DNA of 64,000 bases from Apium graveolens (lineage: Eukaryota; Streptophyta; Magnoliopsida; Apiales; Apiaceae): positions 142,801,296 through 142,865,295 of the forward strand of contig NC_133650.1 in the NCBI RefSeq assembly GCF_009905375.1. Reading direction: 5' to 3'. The translations under genes were made by a program, and so were the position numbers. How positions within the stretch are numbered: the stretch's first letter is position 1; the number at the start of each line of letters is the position of its first letter. This document shows positions 21,309 through 32,880 of this stretch, one piece after another. The notes under the pieces are model-generated. The model did no database searches. It was not told the DNA's origin and saw nothing but the letters and a program-made list of their open reading frames with translations.

Positions 21309-23397
21309 GGACATTCATTAACTCACTTACAATGACATCCACCCTTATATCTCCAGTACCTGTATTTCTCTCATTTTCTCTCTTTTCTTGCATCAAGGTC
21401 TCACTTTGGCTCCCCACCCTAACACCCTTACCTTCACAATCTAAGGTAGGACTCCTCACACTCACTTTTTCCAATCTTGAAGAAATGGACTGCATTAGAT
21501 CACTCTTTTCCTCTTCTTTTTCCTGGGAGCAACCCAGACTCTCACTCAAGTCACTACCTTCCCTCAATCCTAATAGTGATTGCTCAATTTTTAAGTCATC
21601 TGCACTTGTAACTATAGTTGAACTTTGGAGTTGTGCAGAGTCACCCGACGGATGAGAAATATCCATCGGGTTAGTAATTTGACTATCCGACAGATGACTG
21701 TTTTTAGGCACATCCGTCGGGATACAATCACTACTAGATGGATGAACAATATCCATCGAGTGAGTAGAAATGAATGAGTGTGGAGTGGAGACTATTGTAG
21801 ACTCTGTGCAGATTGATGAAAATTTTGGCACAGATGTCTCAATAGTCTTAGAAAGAAATGGCAAGTGCGCCAACAAATCATCTAGAAGATGATGCTCACT
21901 TGCATGCATTTTTAGCTTCTCCAACAGAGTTAAAGATGGAGAATATGGTTGAGATGTTTGAATCATGTCAACATCCAAAGAGTGTGCGGGAGAATTTGGT
22001 ATTTGTGGTGTTTCAATTTTTACATATTTTGGCTGTGACTCCACATTTGTTGGAGCCATATCAATTTGACTTTGAGATGGTGCAGTGACTGGGTCATTAG
22101 CTCCAGTTTGCACTGTGTATGTACCCTGTGCATCCCCAAGGGTTTTAGTTTTCTTCCTCCTTGTGTAAATTTGTGGTGAACTTGTGTCCCTACCCTCTTT
22201 GTTCTGTGCTCCTGGTTGAGAGTTTCTTTTAATAGTTAAATCCTTTTGGGAGGATGAAATTTGAATTGAGCTTTTGTCCTTATTAACAACCACTATTTGT
22301 TGGGAAACTGTGGTGTGGCTTGGTTTGGGTACACTATGCTCACCATCCTTATTTTTAGGGCATCTTTGATTTTTACCCTGTCCCTCGCCTGTCTTTCCCA
22401 CCTTCACACTCCCCTCTTTGTGTTTAGTGGATTTTACAACTGACATCTTTTGAGAGACACCAGAGGGGGCTTTCTTTATCTTTGTTTTTGAGACTTTGGT
22501 TTTGGTAGCTTGGGTAGGCATCTGTCTGGTCATTGACACAGATGCCACTGCTACACTAGAAGGCAAAGAAATGTTTGAGGTTGGAAGAGTAGAGACAGTT
22601 GAAATTACCTCACTTATCTGAGGTGCCTCCACTACTAGAAAGTAGAAGAGTGGCACCTCTTTGTGGTGATCTACTCTATTGAGATCTGCAATAATTCTCC
22701 TTTCTTGAACCCAACAGTTTAACTTGTTGGTTGGGTTCTCAATCGCAATTTCCTCAGAGAGGTGGTTAACAAGCATCATGAAAAATCTAGCATAATAAAC
22801 ACTCTTACCCCTCTTATTAAGCTCCCCTAACTTAAACCCCAACTTAAACAATACTAGATCACTAAAATTAAAGTATTTATCAGTTACTAGCATGTTGAGC
22901 ATGGAGATATTAACAGAATTAAAATTGCTAATTTTACCAGAAAATACTTTAGTAACTACATCACACAGGTAACTCCATTCTTTCCTAAGACCCAATCTCC
23001 TAATTTCACTTAATTTAGAGATGGTGAGTGCATAACCCATGGAGTTTAACATGTTAACAATATCAGTGTTTGTGTGTGGAGTAGTGATAGTATTATCAGT
23101 AATCCTAAAGCATGCTTTAATAATGTCACTATTAACACAGAATTTCTTACCTTTAATAGTGAAAGTGTTGGTCTTGTCGGTTGAGTTGTAGACTGCAGTT
23201 GTCTATATCTCTTCCACAACGTCACAGTAGATAGTGGGAGACTCTAGCATGGCATAGTTGAGCTTACAGCCTTGCACAAAATCAATCATTTTATGGTAGT
23301 CGCTAGACCGTTGAATCCCCTTATTCACTAGAGCTGTGAACTTGTTCTTCTCATAGATAAAGCCAGTTTGAGACATGATTTTGACGACTAGTGCCAT
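21309..23397 (-). pseudogene. Element D 3' ORF, N-terminal half
   Basis: ATG at 23397. About the first 230 residues look globular (MLESPTIYCDVVEEI, SEIRRLGLRKEWSYLCDVVT, LGFKLGELNKRGKSVYYARF, NKLNCWVQERRIIADLN); after that the sequence is Ser/Thr/Lys/Gln-rich and low in complexity, with HPS-type peptides encoded by the dispersed ATCCGTCGG motif. A TAG at 23200 stands where the E copy has Trp (TGG). The frame then stays open to the F insertion at 21309 and resumes exactly in frame at 13328. Uncut, the ORF is 1,519 codons including stop. No signal peptide or transmembrane helix is apparent. Confidence 0.78.
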
Positions 23398-23909
23398 TGT
23401 TATAGAGTAAAAATTACAGAGAGAGAGGGTAATTGCTTTTGAGAAAGAAAGAAGTTAGAGCAGATGAATTGAGAATGATAAAAGAAAAGTAATGAAAATG
23501 AATTTTGCTTTTATACTCTCTCAAAAATAAACTGACAAAAGTAATACAAAACCAATTAAATTTGTTGAAAATAGCCGTTTAAATTAAAATAATCTGTCAA
23601 AATTCTATCAACCATCCGTAGAAATATACTTACAGACTGTAAGTAAACTCGATGGATGATGTTCAGAGAATTAACGACCATGATTTGGACAACTTGACGG
23701 ATGAGGATAAAACATTTGATCCGTCGGGTTATTAAAATAATCTAGAAAAGTAATTGATTTTTAGATATTCTATTCTGATGGATGATCAAACTCGATGGAT
23801 AATGATCATCCGTCGGGATGTAAATTTTGACAGCCAAAATTTCATCTAAGGCATAAAAATCAATTAAATTTCTGGTTGCATTACAACTTGCAAAAATATC
23901 TGAAATAAT
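23398..23909 (-). other. Element D untranslated gap between pol and 3' ORF
   Basis: About 510 bp, AT-rich, without an ORF. It contains at least six copies, in both orientations, of the CCGACGGATGA motif between 23610 and 23822, including paired inverted copies at 23780-23820 that could form a hairpin. Confidence 0.7.
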
Positions 23910-25411
23910 TTAAAAATAATTAAGCATACCTAACTCACTTACCAACCTTGAAAAAGTGGATTCATCCAGTGGCTTGGTAAATATATCTGCAAGCTGTTTT
24001 TCACTTGGCACAAAATGTAGTTCCACAGTACCATTCATTACATGTTCCCTAATAAAATGATACTTGATGCATATGTGCTTTGTTCTTGGATGTTGTACTG
24101 GATTCTCAGTAATGGCAATTGCACTTGTGTTATCACAGAAAATAGGAATTCTTTCCACTTACAGACCATAGTCTAGCAATTGGTTTTTTATCCACAAAAT
24201 ATGTGCACTGCAACTGCCAGCAGCAATATATTCAGCTTTTGTTGTAGAAGTAGAAACTGAATTTTGCTTTTTGCTGAACCAGGACACTAGCTTGTTTCCC
24301 AGAAATTGACAGGTTCCTGCTGTACTTTTTCTATCAATTCTACAACCTGCATAATCTGCATCTGAATAACCAGTTAGATCAAAACCAGAATCTCAAGGGT
24401 ACCAAATGCCAAGTTTTGGTGTACCTTTGAGATATCTGAAAATTCTCTTAATAGTAAAAAGTGAGATTCTCTAGGATCAGCCTGAAATCTAGCACAAAGA
24501 TATGTAGCAAACATTATATCTGGCCTACTTGCTGTTAAGTATAGAAGTGAGCCAACCATGCCTCTATAACTTGAAATATCCACAGACTTTTCAGTAGTAT
24601 TTAATTCAAGTTTAGTTGCAGTGGCCATGGGAGTTTTTGCAGATGTGCAATCCATTAGTTCAAACTTCTTTAAAAGATCATGAATGTATTTAGTTTGCCT
24701 AATGAATATTCCATCACTAACTTGCTTAACTTGTAAACCAAAAAAGTAAGTTAGTTCTCCCATCATGCTCATTTCATACTTACTTTGCATCAATTTGGCA
24801 AACTTTTTGCAAAGTTTTTCATCTGTAGAGCCAAAAATAATGTCATCTACATAAATTTGAACAAGTATGCTAGAGCCATTAACATTTCTAAAGAATAAAG
24901 TTTTGTCTATAGTACCTCTAGTGAAGTGATTTTCTAAAAGAAACTTTGACAAAGTGTCATACCAGGCTCTAGATGCTTGCTTCAATCCATAGAGTGCTTT
25001 CAAAAGATAGTAGACATGATTTGGGAAATTTGGATCTTCAAAACCAGGAGGCTGACTGACATAGACTTCCTCCTCCAAATCTCCATTTAGAAAAGCACTC
25101 TTGACATCCTTTTGATAGACCTTGAAATTGCCATGGGCTGCATAGGCTAAGAAAATTCTGATGGCTTCAAGTCTTGCAACAGGAGCAAAGGTTTAATCAA
25201 AATCAATTCCTTCTTGTTGACAATAGCCCTTAGCAACCAATCTAGCTTTTTTCCTGACCACTATGCCATTTTCATCCATCTTGTTTCTGAATACCCATTT
25301 GGTGTCAATTGGATTCTTTCCTTTAGGCTTGGTTACCAGCTTCCATACTTTATTCCTTTCAAATTGGTTTAGCTTCTCCTGCATAGCTAAAATCCAATCA
25401 GGATCCAACAA
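23910..25411 (-). pseudogene. Element D reverse transcriptase and RNase H
   Basis: RT begins near 25411 (DPDWILAMQEKLNQFERNKV, KWVFRNKMDENG) and shows [32 protein letters not shown], the active site [12 protein letters not shown], then [16 protein letters not shown] and [18 protein letters not shown] one-base loss near 24465 shifts frame. RNase H follows with GYSDADYAG, CDNTSAIAITENPVQ and EKQLADIFTKPLDESTFS, ending at 23910. Stops at about 25190, near 24393 and near 24160 add to the damage. Polymerase motifs are otherwise readable. Confidence 0.9.
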
Positions 25412-26305
25412 AGCTTCTTCTACCTTCGTTGGTTCTTCCTTAGATAGGAAGCTACAATGTAGACATTCTTCTTGAGTTGCTCTCCCTGTTTAAACTCTAG
25501 AAGATACATCACTAATGATGAGCTCAAAGGGGTGATCCTTTGTTCATTTTCTTTGTTGAGGTAGATTAGCTCTAGATGAAGAGGCCTCATTGTTGTCTTG
25601 ATGTGTGATTGAGTTTTGATTATTACAGACTCCCCCTGAGTTTATGGATCTTTAATTTGAGAAAGGGGAACTTTCTGTGAGTGATATATTCTGACTTTCA
25701 GCTTCTTTTAATGACCCGACAGATGGTGTATTTTGAGTTCCGGCAGATGAAGCTGATTGTCTCCTGATGGATGAAGCATTATGCAACACGACAGATGTTG
25801 AATTTTGTGCTTAATTAGTAGTAGATTTTTCTGCAATATCCTTTGTCATTATTTCTTGATCACTTTCATCATCACTATCATCACTAACCATCTCCACATT
25901 ATCAAATTTGAGGCTCTCATGGTAATCTCCATCTTGCAGTCCTTCAATCTTTTTATCATCAAACACAACATGTATTGATTCCATAACAATGTTGGTTCTC
26001 AGATTGTAGACTCTGTATGCTTTACCAACAACATATCCAACAAGAATTCCTTCATCTTCTTTAGCATCAAACTTTCTATTTTGATCAGTTTGATTTCTTA
26101 GGATATAACATTTGCAGCCAAACACATGAAGAAAATTTAGAGTTGGCTTCTTGTTCTTGAACAATTGGTAGGGTGTCATACACTTTGCTTGATTAATCAA
26201 AGAAATATTTTGAGTGTAGCATGCAGTATTTACAGCTCAGACCAAAAGTATGTTGGTAACATTGATTCTTCAAGCATCGTCCTTGCAGCTTCAATAAGTG
26301 ATTTG
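25412..26305 (-). pseudogene. Element D integrase C-terminal remnant and linker
   Basis: Starts abruptly near 26305 at NKSLIEAARTMLEES, then AVNTACYTQN in another frame, TPYQLFKNKKPTLNFLHVFG, KCYILRNQTDQNRKFDAKED, ILVGYVVGKAYRVYN, and an acidic linker. This is only the end of integrase. The zinc domain, the D-D-E core and all of protease are absent; gag is joined directly to it. The linker (25713-25800) also carries the dispersed motif. Confidence 0.82.
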
Positions 26306-28495
26306 TTCTGCCTTGTTAGCTTTCATCTTTTGTTTCTTAGGTTTGATCTCATTTTCCTTGGGGATATCAGATTCATCCTTAGTCATCTGAGTTGGACCTT
26401 TGAAACCATTCATTAAAACAGAATTATCATACACATTTTGATTAACAGGAAATGGCATGCTATTTGCAAACATGTTATTCCAGTAGGGCATGCTAAATGG
26501 CATTTGAGGCATACTAAATGCAGCATAATAAAGATTAGGTGCAAATGGCATATTAGCAAATTATGCATTCATATTCTGTGCAGACATAGCATTCATAGGC
26601 ATAGAAGGCATAACACTCATGTTGGGAAAAGAAGATGGTACAGATATGGAAGTAGGCATGGCAAGTTTGCAATTAACAGACAAATGATTAGCACTACCAC
26701 ACTTAACACAGATTTTTCTTGGAGCATACTTATCAGGTGTGTAGTTGTTATGTTTGTTAATCTCTACTTTCCCATTTCTATTATTTTTCTTTTTAGCCTC
26801 TGTTTTAACCTCAATCTTTTTTAGTCTGTCATTCAATTACTTGATAGACAGATGACCAACATTCACTTTCTTCTCCTTCTTCACTTGACTTGTTTCTCCT
26901 GAAATAAAGTTCTTGGAAACTGATCCATATTTTTCATTTAATTTGGCAAGTTTGGCTTTACTCGCAGGTTTGCTCACAGCCGACGGATGAGGATTTATAT
27001 CACTCGATGGATAATCTTTTTGATTATCCGAAGGATGACTCTCATCATCCGTTGAGTCTACATCTGTTAGCAATCCTTCAACAAAATTGGATTCCAGCTT
27101 TCCTTTACTCTTTTCCCAGGCTGCATCACAAAAGGACTCAATGCCTTGAACTTTGGTGATTTGAGCATGTACATCTCTGGATGATTTCCATTCCTTAATC
27201 ACCTCATGTTCTCGTTCAAGTTGCTTCTTCAAAATATCCTCTTTCTTCAAGGACTCAGTTAATTCATCCTTAGCAATTTTACACTAAATTCTTAATTTTT
27301 CAAATTCAATGAACTGAGACTCTAGCACATTATTCCTCTCACTTAAAAACAAGTTGTTTTCTTTGATTTTAGCATTTTCCTTAGTGAGGGACTTAAGTAT
27401 AACACGCAAATGATATAATTCTATAGACATCTTATTAATTGCATCATTACACTCAGCTTTAGATAAATGTGCAAGGTTAGTGGTGATTACCTGATTGCTT
27501 GAAGAACTTATCTCTGTTTCATCAGACTTGGCCATTAGAGCTAGATTGACATAGCTGACATCTTCATCCTCATCCAGACCAGCTGATGCCCAGTCATTTT
27601 CTTGTGTAATAAAAGCCCTTTCCTTTTGTTTGAGCAACTCAAAATACTTTTGTTTATAATCCACAGACTCGAACTTCTTCTTGCTGGAATCTGACTTTCT
27701 ACACTCACTGGCAAAGTGCCCTGCCAAGCCACATTTGAAATATTTGATTTTTGATTTATCCACCATGTTTCTATTTTTCTTAGCTGCTCCAAAGTTTTTC
27801 TTGAAATTGAGCTTGGCAAACCTCCTGGATAAGAATGCTAAGTGTTCATCAATATCATTCATGTCATCACGACTCAATGGATCTTCATTATCAGCTACCA
27901 ACCCTTTTCCCTTGCTTTGACAGACCTTTGATGTAGATTCAACAGCTTCCATCTTCATCTCCTTCTTTTCTCTAACTCAGAAACCAGTGCAATGGACCCT
28001 CCTTTCTTCCTCCCTTTCTCCATTCTTTCATCTTGCTCTATTTCAAGGTCATAAGTCTTTAGAATGCCATACAGTCTCTCTAGTGTAAACTTCTTGTATT
28101 CTTGTGAATTTCTCAAGGAGACTGTCATTGGTTTCCATTCTTTTGGAAGGGATCTCAGGAATTTGAGGTTAGAATCTTTGGTTTGGTAGAATCTTCCATG
28201 CAGCTTTAGAGCATTTAGTAGCTTTTGAAATCTACTAAAGATATCAGTGAAAGTTTCACCTTCTTCACAGTGGAAATGCTCATATTGCTGAATTAGTAAC
28301 TACATCTTGTTTTCTCTAACTTGTTCAGTGCCATCACAGATTATTTGAATGGTATCCCAAACTTCCTTGGTTGTCTTGAAGTTAATGATGTTATCAAACA
28401 TGTCACCATCAACTCCATTGAACAGAATATTCATGGCCTTCTTGTCTTTTCTGACTTGTTTAATATCAGGATCTGACCATTCATGCCTTGGCTTG
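26306..28495 (-). pseudogene. Element D gag, main part
   Basis: Continues the gag N-terminus interrupted by C'. Capsid region includes KKAMNILFNGVDGDMFDNII, TKEVWDTIQIICDGTEQVRE and FTLERLYGILKTYDLEI. It has two zinc knuckles: KYFKCGLAGHFASEC, whose first Cys appears replaced by Phe, and CVKCGSANHLSVNC, intact. A Met/Pro/Phe-rich tail follows (MPFAPNLYYAAFSMP). Stops at 28300, 27284, 26837 and about 26558 and a frame change near 27965 make it non-functional. Part of the DNA motif array lies in frame here (HPSD/HPSA peptides, 26983-27060). Confidence 0.85.
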
Positions 28496-28810
28496 TGTAA
28501 CACCCCTAAATCCGGGGTCGGGGATCCGGGTTGTCACGAGTTCCATTTCCCTTAATAACACCCAATCTTAATAATTAATCAACTACTCTGTACTGTGACC
28601 CCACAATAAACACACACACCACACGTTATAGTCTCAGAGATGAACATCCAAAAAAATAATCACAAGTCATTTTATTCCACAATTATCTGCCAATACACCT
28701 TAAAAGGTTTTCTGAATAAATTTACATTTTCTTTGCCATTATTACAATTCATAAATATACATAATCTGGTACATCAAAAGTTGAAATCCTAGCCTATTGG
28801 TAGTTCCTAC

Positions 28811-28903
28811 CTCAGCTACAGCGACATCAACGCCTATAGGAAACTGCGGAACGTTTCCTATCTGCTCGCGAATTGGGAGCTTGGTCTTGTTCATCTTGTC
28901 TAT
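28811..28903 (-). other. Putative LTR mini-exon in C' (93 nt)
   Basis: Minus strand: pyrimidine-rich stretch with CAACATCAG acceptor ending at 28904, ATG at 28894, 28 codons, then GCTGAG followed by donor GTAGGA at 28810. Phase at the donor is 0. It is the same size and position as the mini-exon in B. A possible upstream donor, GGAAG followed by GTATAA, is at 31697/31696. Predicted only from sequence. Confidence 0.5.
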
Positions 28904-30269
28904 CTGATGTTGTGTGATGAAAGAAGAAAGCAAGGGTGAGCAACAAGCCCACCAAAATAATATGTATAGTGATTAACAATATATGAGCCTTCTCATAGTA
29001 CTCATGAAAGTCTTGGTCAAAAGAAATGGACCAAGTTTGATATCTTAATGCGATGAAGTCGCAAAATATTCAGTATATATACATATATACTTTTCAAAAT
29101 CTTGAAAGTCCTCTTCCATGCATAATATACACAGAGTTCCAGTTTATAACTGTATAAAACTATCGTTGCAAGGTGATCTCATATATCTAACCTTGTCTCA
29201 ACGTTTTTCTGAAAATCTTTGACATGCATAAGATAATCATTTGCTAGATATAAGTTTAAAAGAGGAAGTTACAAGATACTCCAATATACTTATATCCGAA
29301 TAGTACTTGAACTACCACCGTTCAAGTTATAATCAGTTTCAAAAGTTCATCACCCAGATGAGACTACAAGATAAGACTTGAATAGATTCAATCCTTGAAA
29401 TATCATTATAAATAATGAAGTTACGAGATACTTCATTAAGTCCCGATATATATATACACCTATATATATATATACATTTCATACACTCCTTGAAAACCTC
29501 TGTTATGAAAATTATAAACAGAGTTGCAATATCCAATGAATTTTAGAAAGAAAAGAATTTTGGCATAAACCTGATATTTTGCTGATCAGGCAAAGATACC
29601 ACTAAGTAACCTTTTCTACTAGTAGATGGATGAATCCCCCACCGGTCATCACCCTGGCCACATAAGGACCTTGTGCTGGACCGCCACCCGGCCTCTTACG
29701 CGTTGATGGACTGCCACCCAGCCACTTACACTTTGATAGACCGTACCCCGGCCTGTCGCTTATGCCGACTCAATTAGATGGGCTTACTTCCCGAACGTTG
29801 GGTAAGTAATCAATTCATTTGTTTTCTCAAAACAGCAACCACGTTATGAATGTAAAATGCACCACAGAGCTGGATCCCCCAGGTTTTGAGCGAGTATTTA
29901 AATCCCCTTTGAAAGGAAGATCTTAAATATAAAAAAAAAAAGAGTTTTGGGGTCCACTCTAACTTTAAAAATTATTTTGAAGACTCGAAAACATTTTTAA
30001 GAATGTTTGGAGTACTGCTGATTTATTACAATAAATCAGTCCCAATATATTTAGAAAATATCTGAATATTATTATTTAAATAATATTCCCATAAAGAATA
30101 ATCTTATAAAAATAATCGAAGTAGAAGTTTTAAAACTTATACTTGAAATGGATATTAAATAACCAAAGATATACTTATATGAAAGTACTATCTTTATTTG
30201 AATAATCGAAAATAAGTTTGATTATCGAACATTATTCTTTAATAAAATAAAGAATATTATTAAATAATA

Positions 30270-30485
30270 AGCGTAGTCATAATACCTCGAATGAATATTA
30301 TAAATAATATTCATTAAATAAAATAAACGGAGTCATACATCCTCCAATGAATATCCAATTAATAATCATTAAATATAATAAACAGAGTCATAAGTCCTCG
30401 AATGAATATTCAAATAATATTCATTAAATAAAATAAAGGAGTCATAAGTCCTCGGATGAATATTCGAAATAATATTCAATAATGA
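30270..30485. repeat. Diverged tandem array, about 55-bp unit, in C'
   Basis: About four imperfect copies of a unit containing GGAGTCATAAGTCCTCGAAT and AT-rich spacer. The reverse-complement unit forms the nine-copy array of C at 53500-54010. Confidence 0.75.
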
Positions 30486-32639
30486 AATAAAGTTATTGAA
30501 TAAATCTTATTCGATTAATAGTTTGGAAAACTATAACCATATATATAAATATATATATATATATAAAATCTACTCGGGATCCTCGACTCCCGGTTTTAGA
30601 AAATGTTTTCACCTTTGGGTCCCTATACTAAGGGTATATGCAAATTACCGCTTATCTCTAGCATAGGTATTATGCAACTAATAAGCATTTGAACCAACAG
30701 ATATATATCAAAATTACGAAACAGACATGCATATATACCATATCACATGCTCCAATATATCGCAAGAATTTGCTAATAACAATCATGCATTTATCACAAG
30801 ATAATGCATATACACATATACATAACAACAACAGTATAACGGGTAGAAAACTTGCCTGAGTGCTCCCGGATAGACTTAAGCTTAGAGTGGGTCCGATAAC
30901 CTATGAACAACAACATAAGTTGGAATTAAACCTTGGTCGCTTAAGAAACTAGACTTTAACCATTTAGAGTCCTAACGTTCGCTTTCGCGCTTAACGATTC
31001 ACTTAAGTCGCTCAAGTACCCTCGGCTCCACCATTTTTAAATAAATTAACCATTAAGAGTTTTAAGGCGATTCTTTCGCGAGTACCTTACCAACTGCCTG
31101 ATCCACTTAACATAATTGTTTCATACTTCAATTAGTCCTTTAAGGTCTTTAACCTATGTTTCAAAGTAAGGCGAGGGGTAAGGGTTCGTCCGCGAACGTC
31201 GTTACTTAAAACGGCCGTTTCTCCTAAACCGTTCATCGGAATCAAATAAACTACATATCAAAACGAAGCTCGTAACATGAACTATCTAAACATGGCAATG
31301 GTAATAATCTAGCAGGGAGTTCTCGGGTCAAAATGTTATAAACAAAAGCAGTCTAAAGTAAATCGGACATTACGACGGCTATGTTTACGCGATTTTCCAA
31401 ATTTAAACAAACTCAAAACAACCACAATTCAACCCCAATTCACAACCCAATCCAAACTCCATCCAAAATACATTACGAAAGCCCCAAACCAACTCATTAT
31501 AATCCATTTACTTACTCCTAAAACTTGAATTTAAACTATACTATATTCTTTAACCAAATCTTAAGATTTCAACAAATCAATCACCACCATTCCAACCCAA
31601 ACTCTTAAACAAACAAGTTTCATGCTTCACATATACTATACTACTCATAACCATTCCTAAATACTCAAAACTAAAGCTAGGGTTTGGAGTTTATACCTTC
31701 CTTGAAGCTTTTAATCCATGAAAGATCCTTGGAATGCCCATGGAAGCCTTGATCTATGCTTAAGCTACCTTGTCCTTACAAATAAAATCAAGAATCAAAA
31801 ATTTGTTCTTGAAAGTTACTATTCACCCTAAACTTTTAGGAATTGATTAACTAGGTAAACCTTGGATTCTTGGATCCATACTTATAGCATAACTAAGTTA
31901 TGAATTATGGAAGCTAAAGAAACAAACCTTATAATTTTTGAAGGTGTGTAGCTTGAGTTTTTGAAAAACTCCTCCTTGTTTTTCTTTCAAAAGCCGAGAG
32001 CAAGATGATGAAGATGAAAAAAATTTTGTGTTTTGCTTTGATTTGTTTTGGTTGGTTGTTTTTAGCTTGCTTTTGGTTAATTACCTTTTCAACCATCAAC
32101 TTTGTGTGGTTCTAAATCAACCACACCTCCTTCCCCCTCATGTCATGCTTATGTCATATTTGTTATGTCATCATCCCTTACTTGCCCTCTTCTCATTGGT
32201 TGGGTGACATCATCCCCTCTAATCTCTTTGATTAGCTTCCTAATTGTTTGCCTAATGACCGCTCGCTTAACTTTCGTTTTCGTTTATCGTTTGAGGGATC
32301 ATACCCGGGATCTTATTACTTGGGTTTCCTTAACCTTTCTCAATACATTATATTCCTTTTATGATCCTCTCTTATAATCCTTTAATTTAAATCCTTTTTA
32401 TCCTGTTACCTTATACTCAATTCTTTTCGTATCTAGTGGATTTCCGGGAAAAATCAAAGTGTTCGGAATTGGATTCTCACGATCTTTACATACACTTATA
32501 TACCACATAGAGTACTAATAATATCCCAGAAGACCAATAACAGAACCCCTACATAGTGTGGCATGAAAAGTTTTCTCATTCAGCAAAAAACTATTCATAA
32601 GGGTTTCAAAAATTTCCAAAAAAATTGGGGGTTATTACA

Positions 32640-32820
32640 GCTTGGGAATTGATGGCTCATTTCCAATTGCAGCTCTCATTGGTACATGAGGACCTCTCTC
32701 TATCCAATCCACATAGGCCTCATCTTGAGAAAGTAAATGAAGATGCATCTTTACCTTCCAGTGATGGAAATTATCTTTGTCCAGAAAAGGAATCTTGACT
32801 CCAACATCCTTCTTGTTCAT
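32640..32820 (-). pseudogene. Element D gag, N-terminal part
   Basis: ATG at 32820 opens MNKKDVGVKIPFLDKDNFHH, then WKVKMHLHLLSQDEAY, typical of the start of copia gag. It stops at the C' insertion; the coding sequence resumes in the same frame at 28495, because C' plus one duplicated target site is 4149 bp, a multiple of three. Confidence 0.85.
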
Positions 32821-32862
32821 CTTGCTATTTGTTGTGATCTTTAAACTCTTTGTGCTTCAAGA

Positions 32863-32880
32863 GCTTTCTCTGATCCAAAC
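32863..32880 (-). other. Element D primer-binding site
   Basis: Minus strand GTTTGGATCAGAGAAAG follows the LTR end. It is a degenerate form of TGGTATCAGAGC (tRNA-iMet type). Confidence 0.5.

Larger units (their letters stand above)
28496..32639 (-). mobile_element. C': solo LTR (4144 bp) of a Tekay-like gypsy, inserted in D gag
   Basis: Minus-strand ends are TGTAATAACCCCCAATT at 32639 and GGGGTGTTACA at 28496, with GCTTG duplicated at 28491-28495 and 32640-32644. Removing it restores the D gag frame. There is no internal duplication and no gag-pol, so it is one LTR left after recombination. It matches C (51443-54701) over about 3.1 kb in the opposite orientation and resembles the A and B LTRs in length, ends and layout. 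In this interval the plus-strand ORF at 32102-32377 is taken as chance. Confidence 0.85.

Noticed and set aside
10861..23397. Retroviral-type envelope gene in D
   Set aside because: Position fits the so-called env-like ORF of SIRE-type elements, but no signal peptide, transmembrane helix or fusion-like segment is visible.
32102..32377. Possible small hydrophobic protein gene in C'
   Set aside because: It lies inside an LTR on the strand opposite to the family sense, and the matching region of C does not keep it open.
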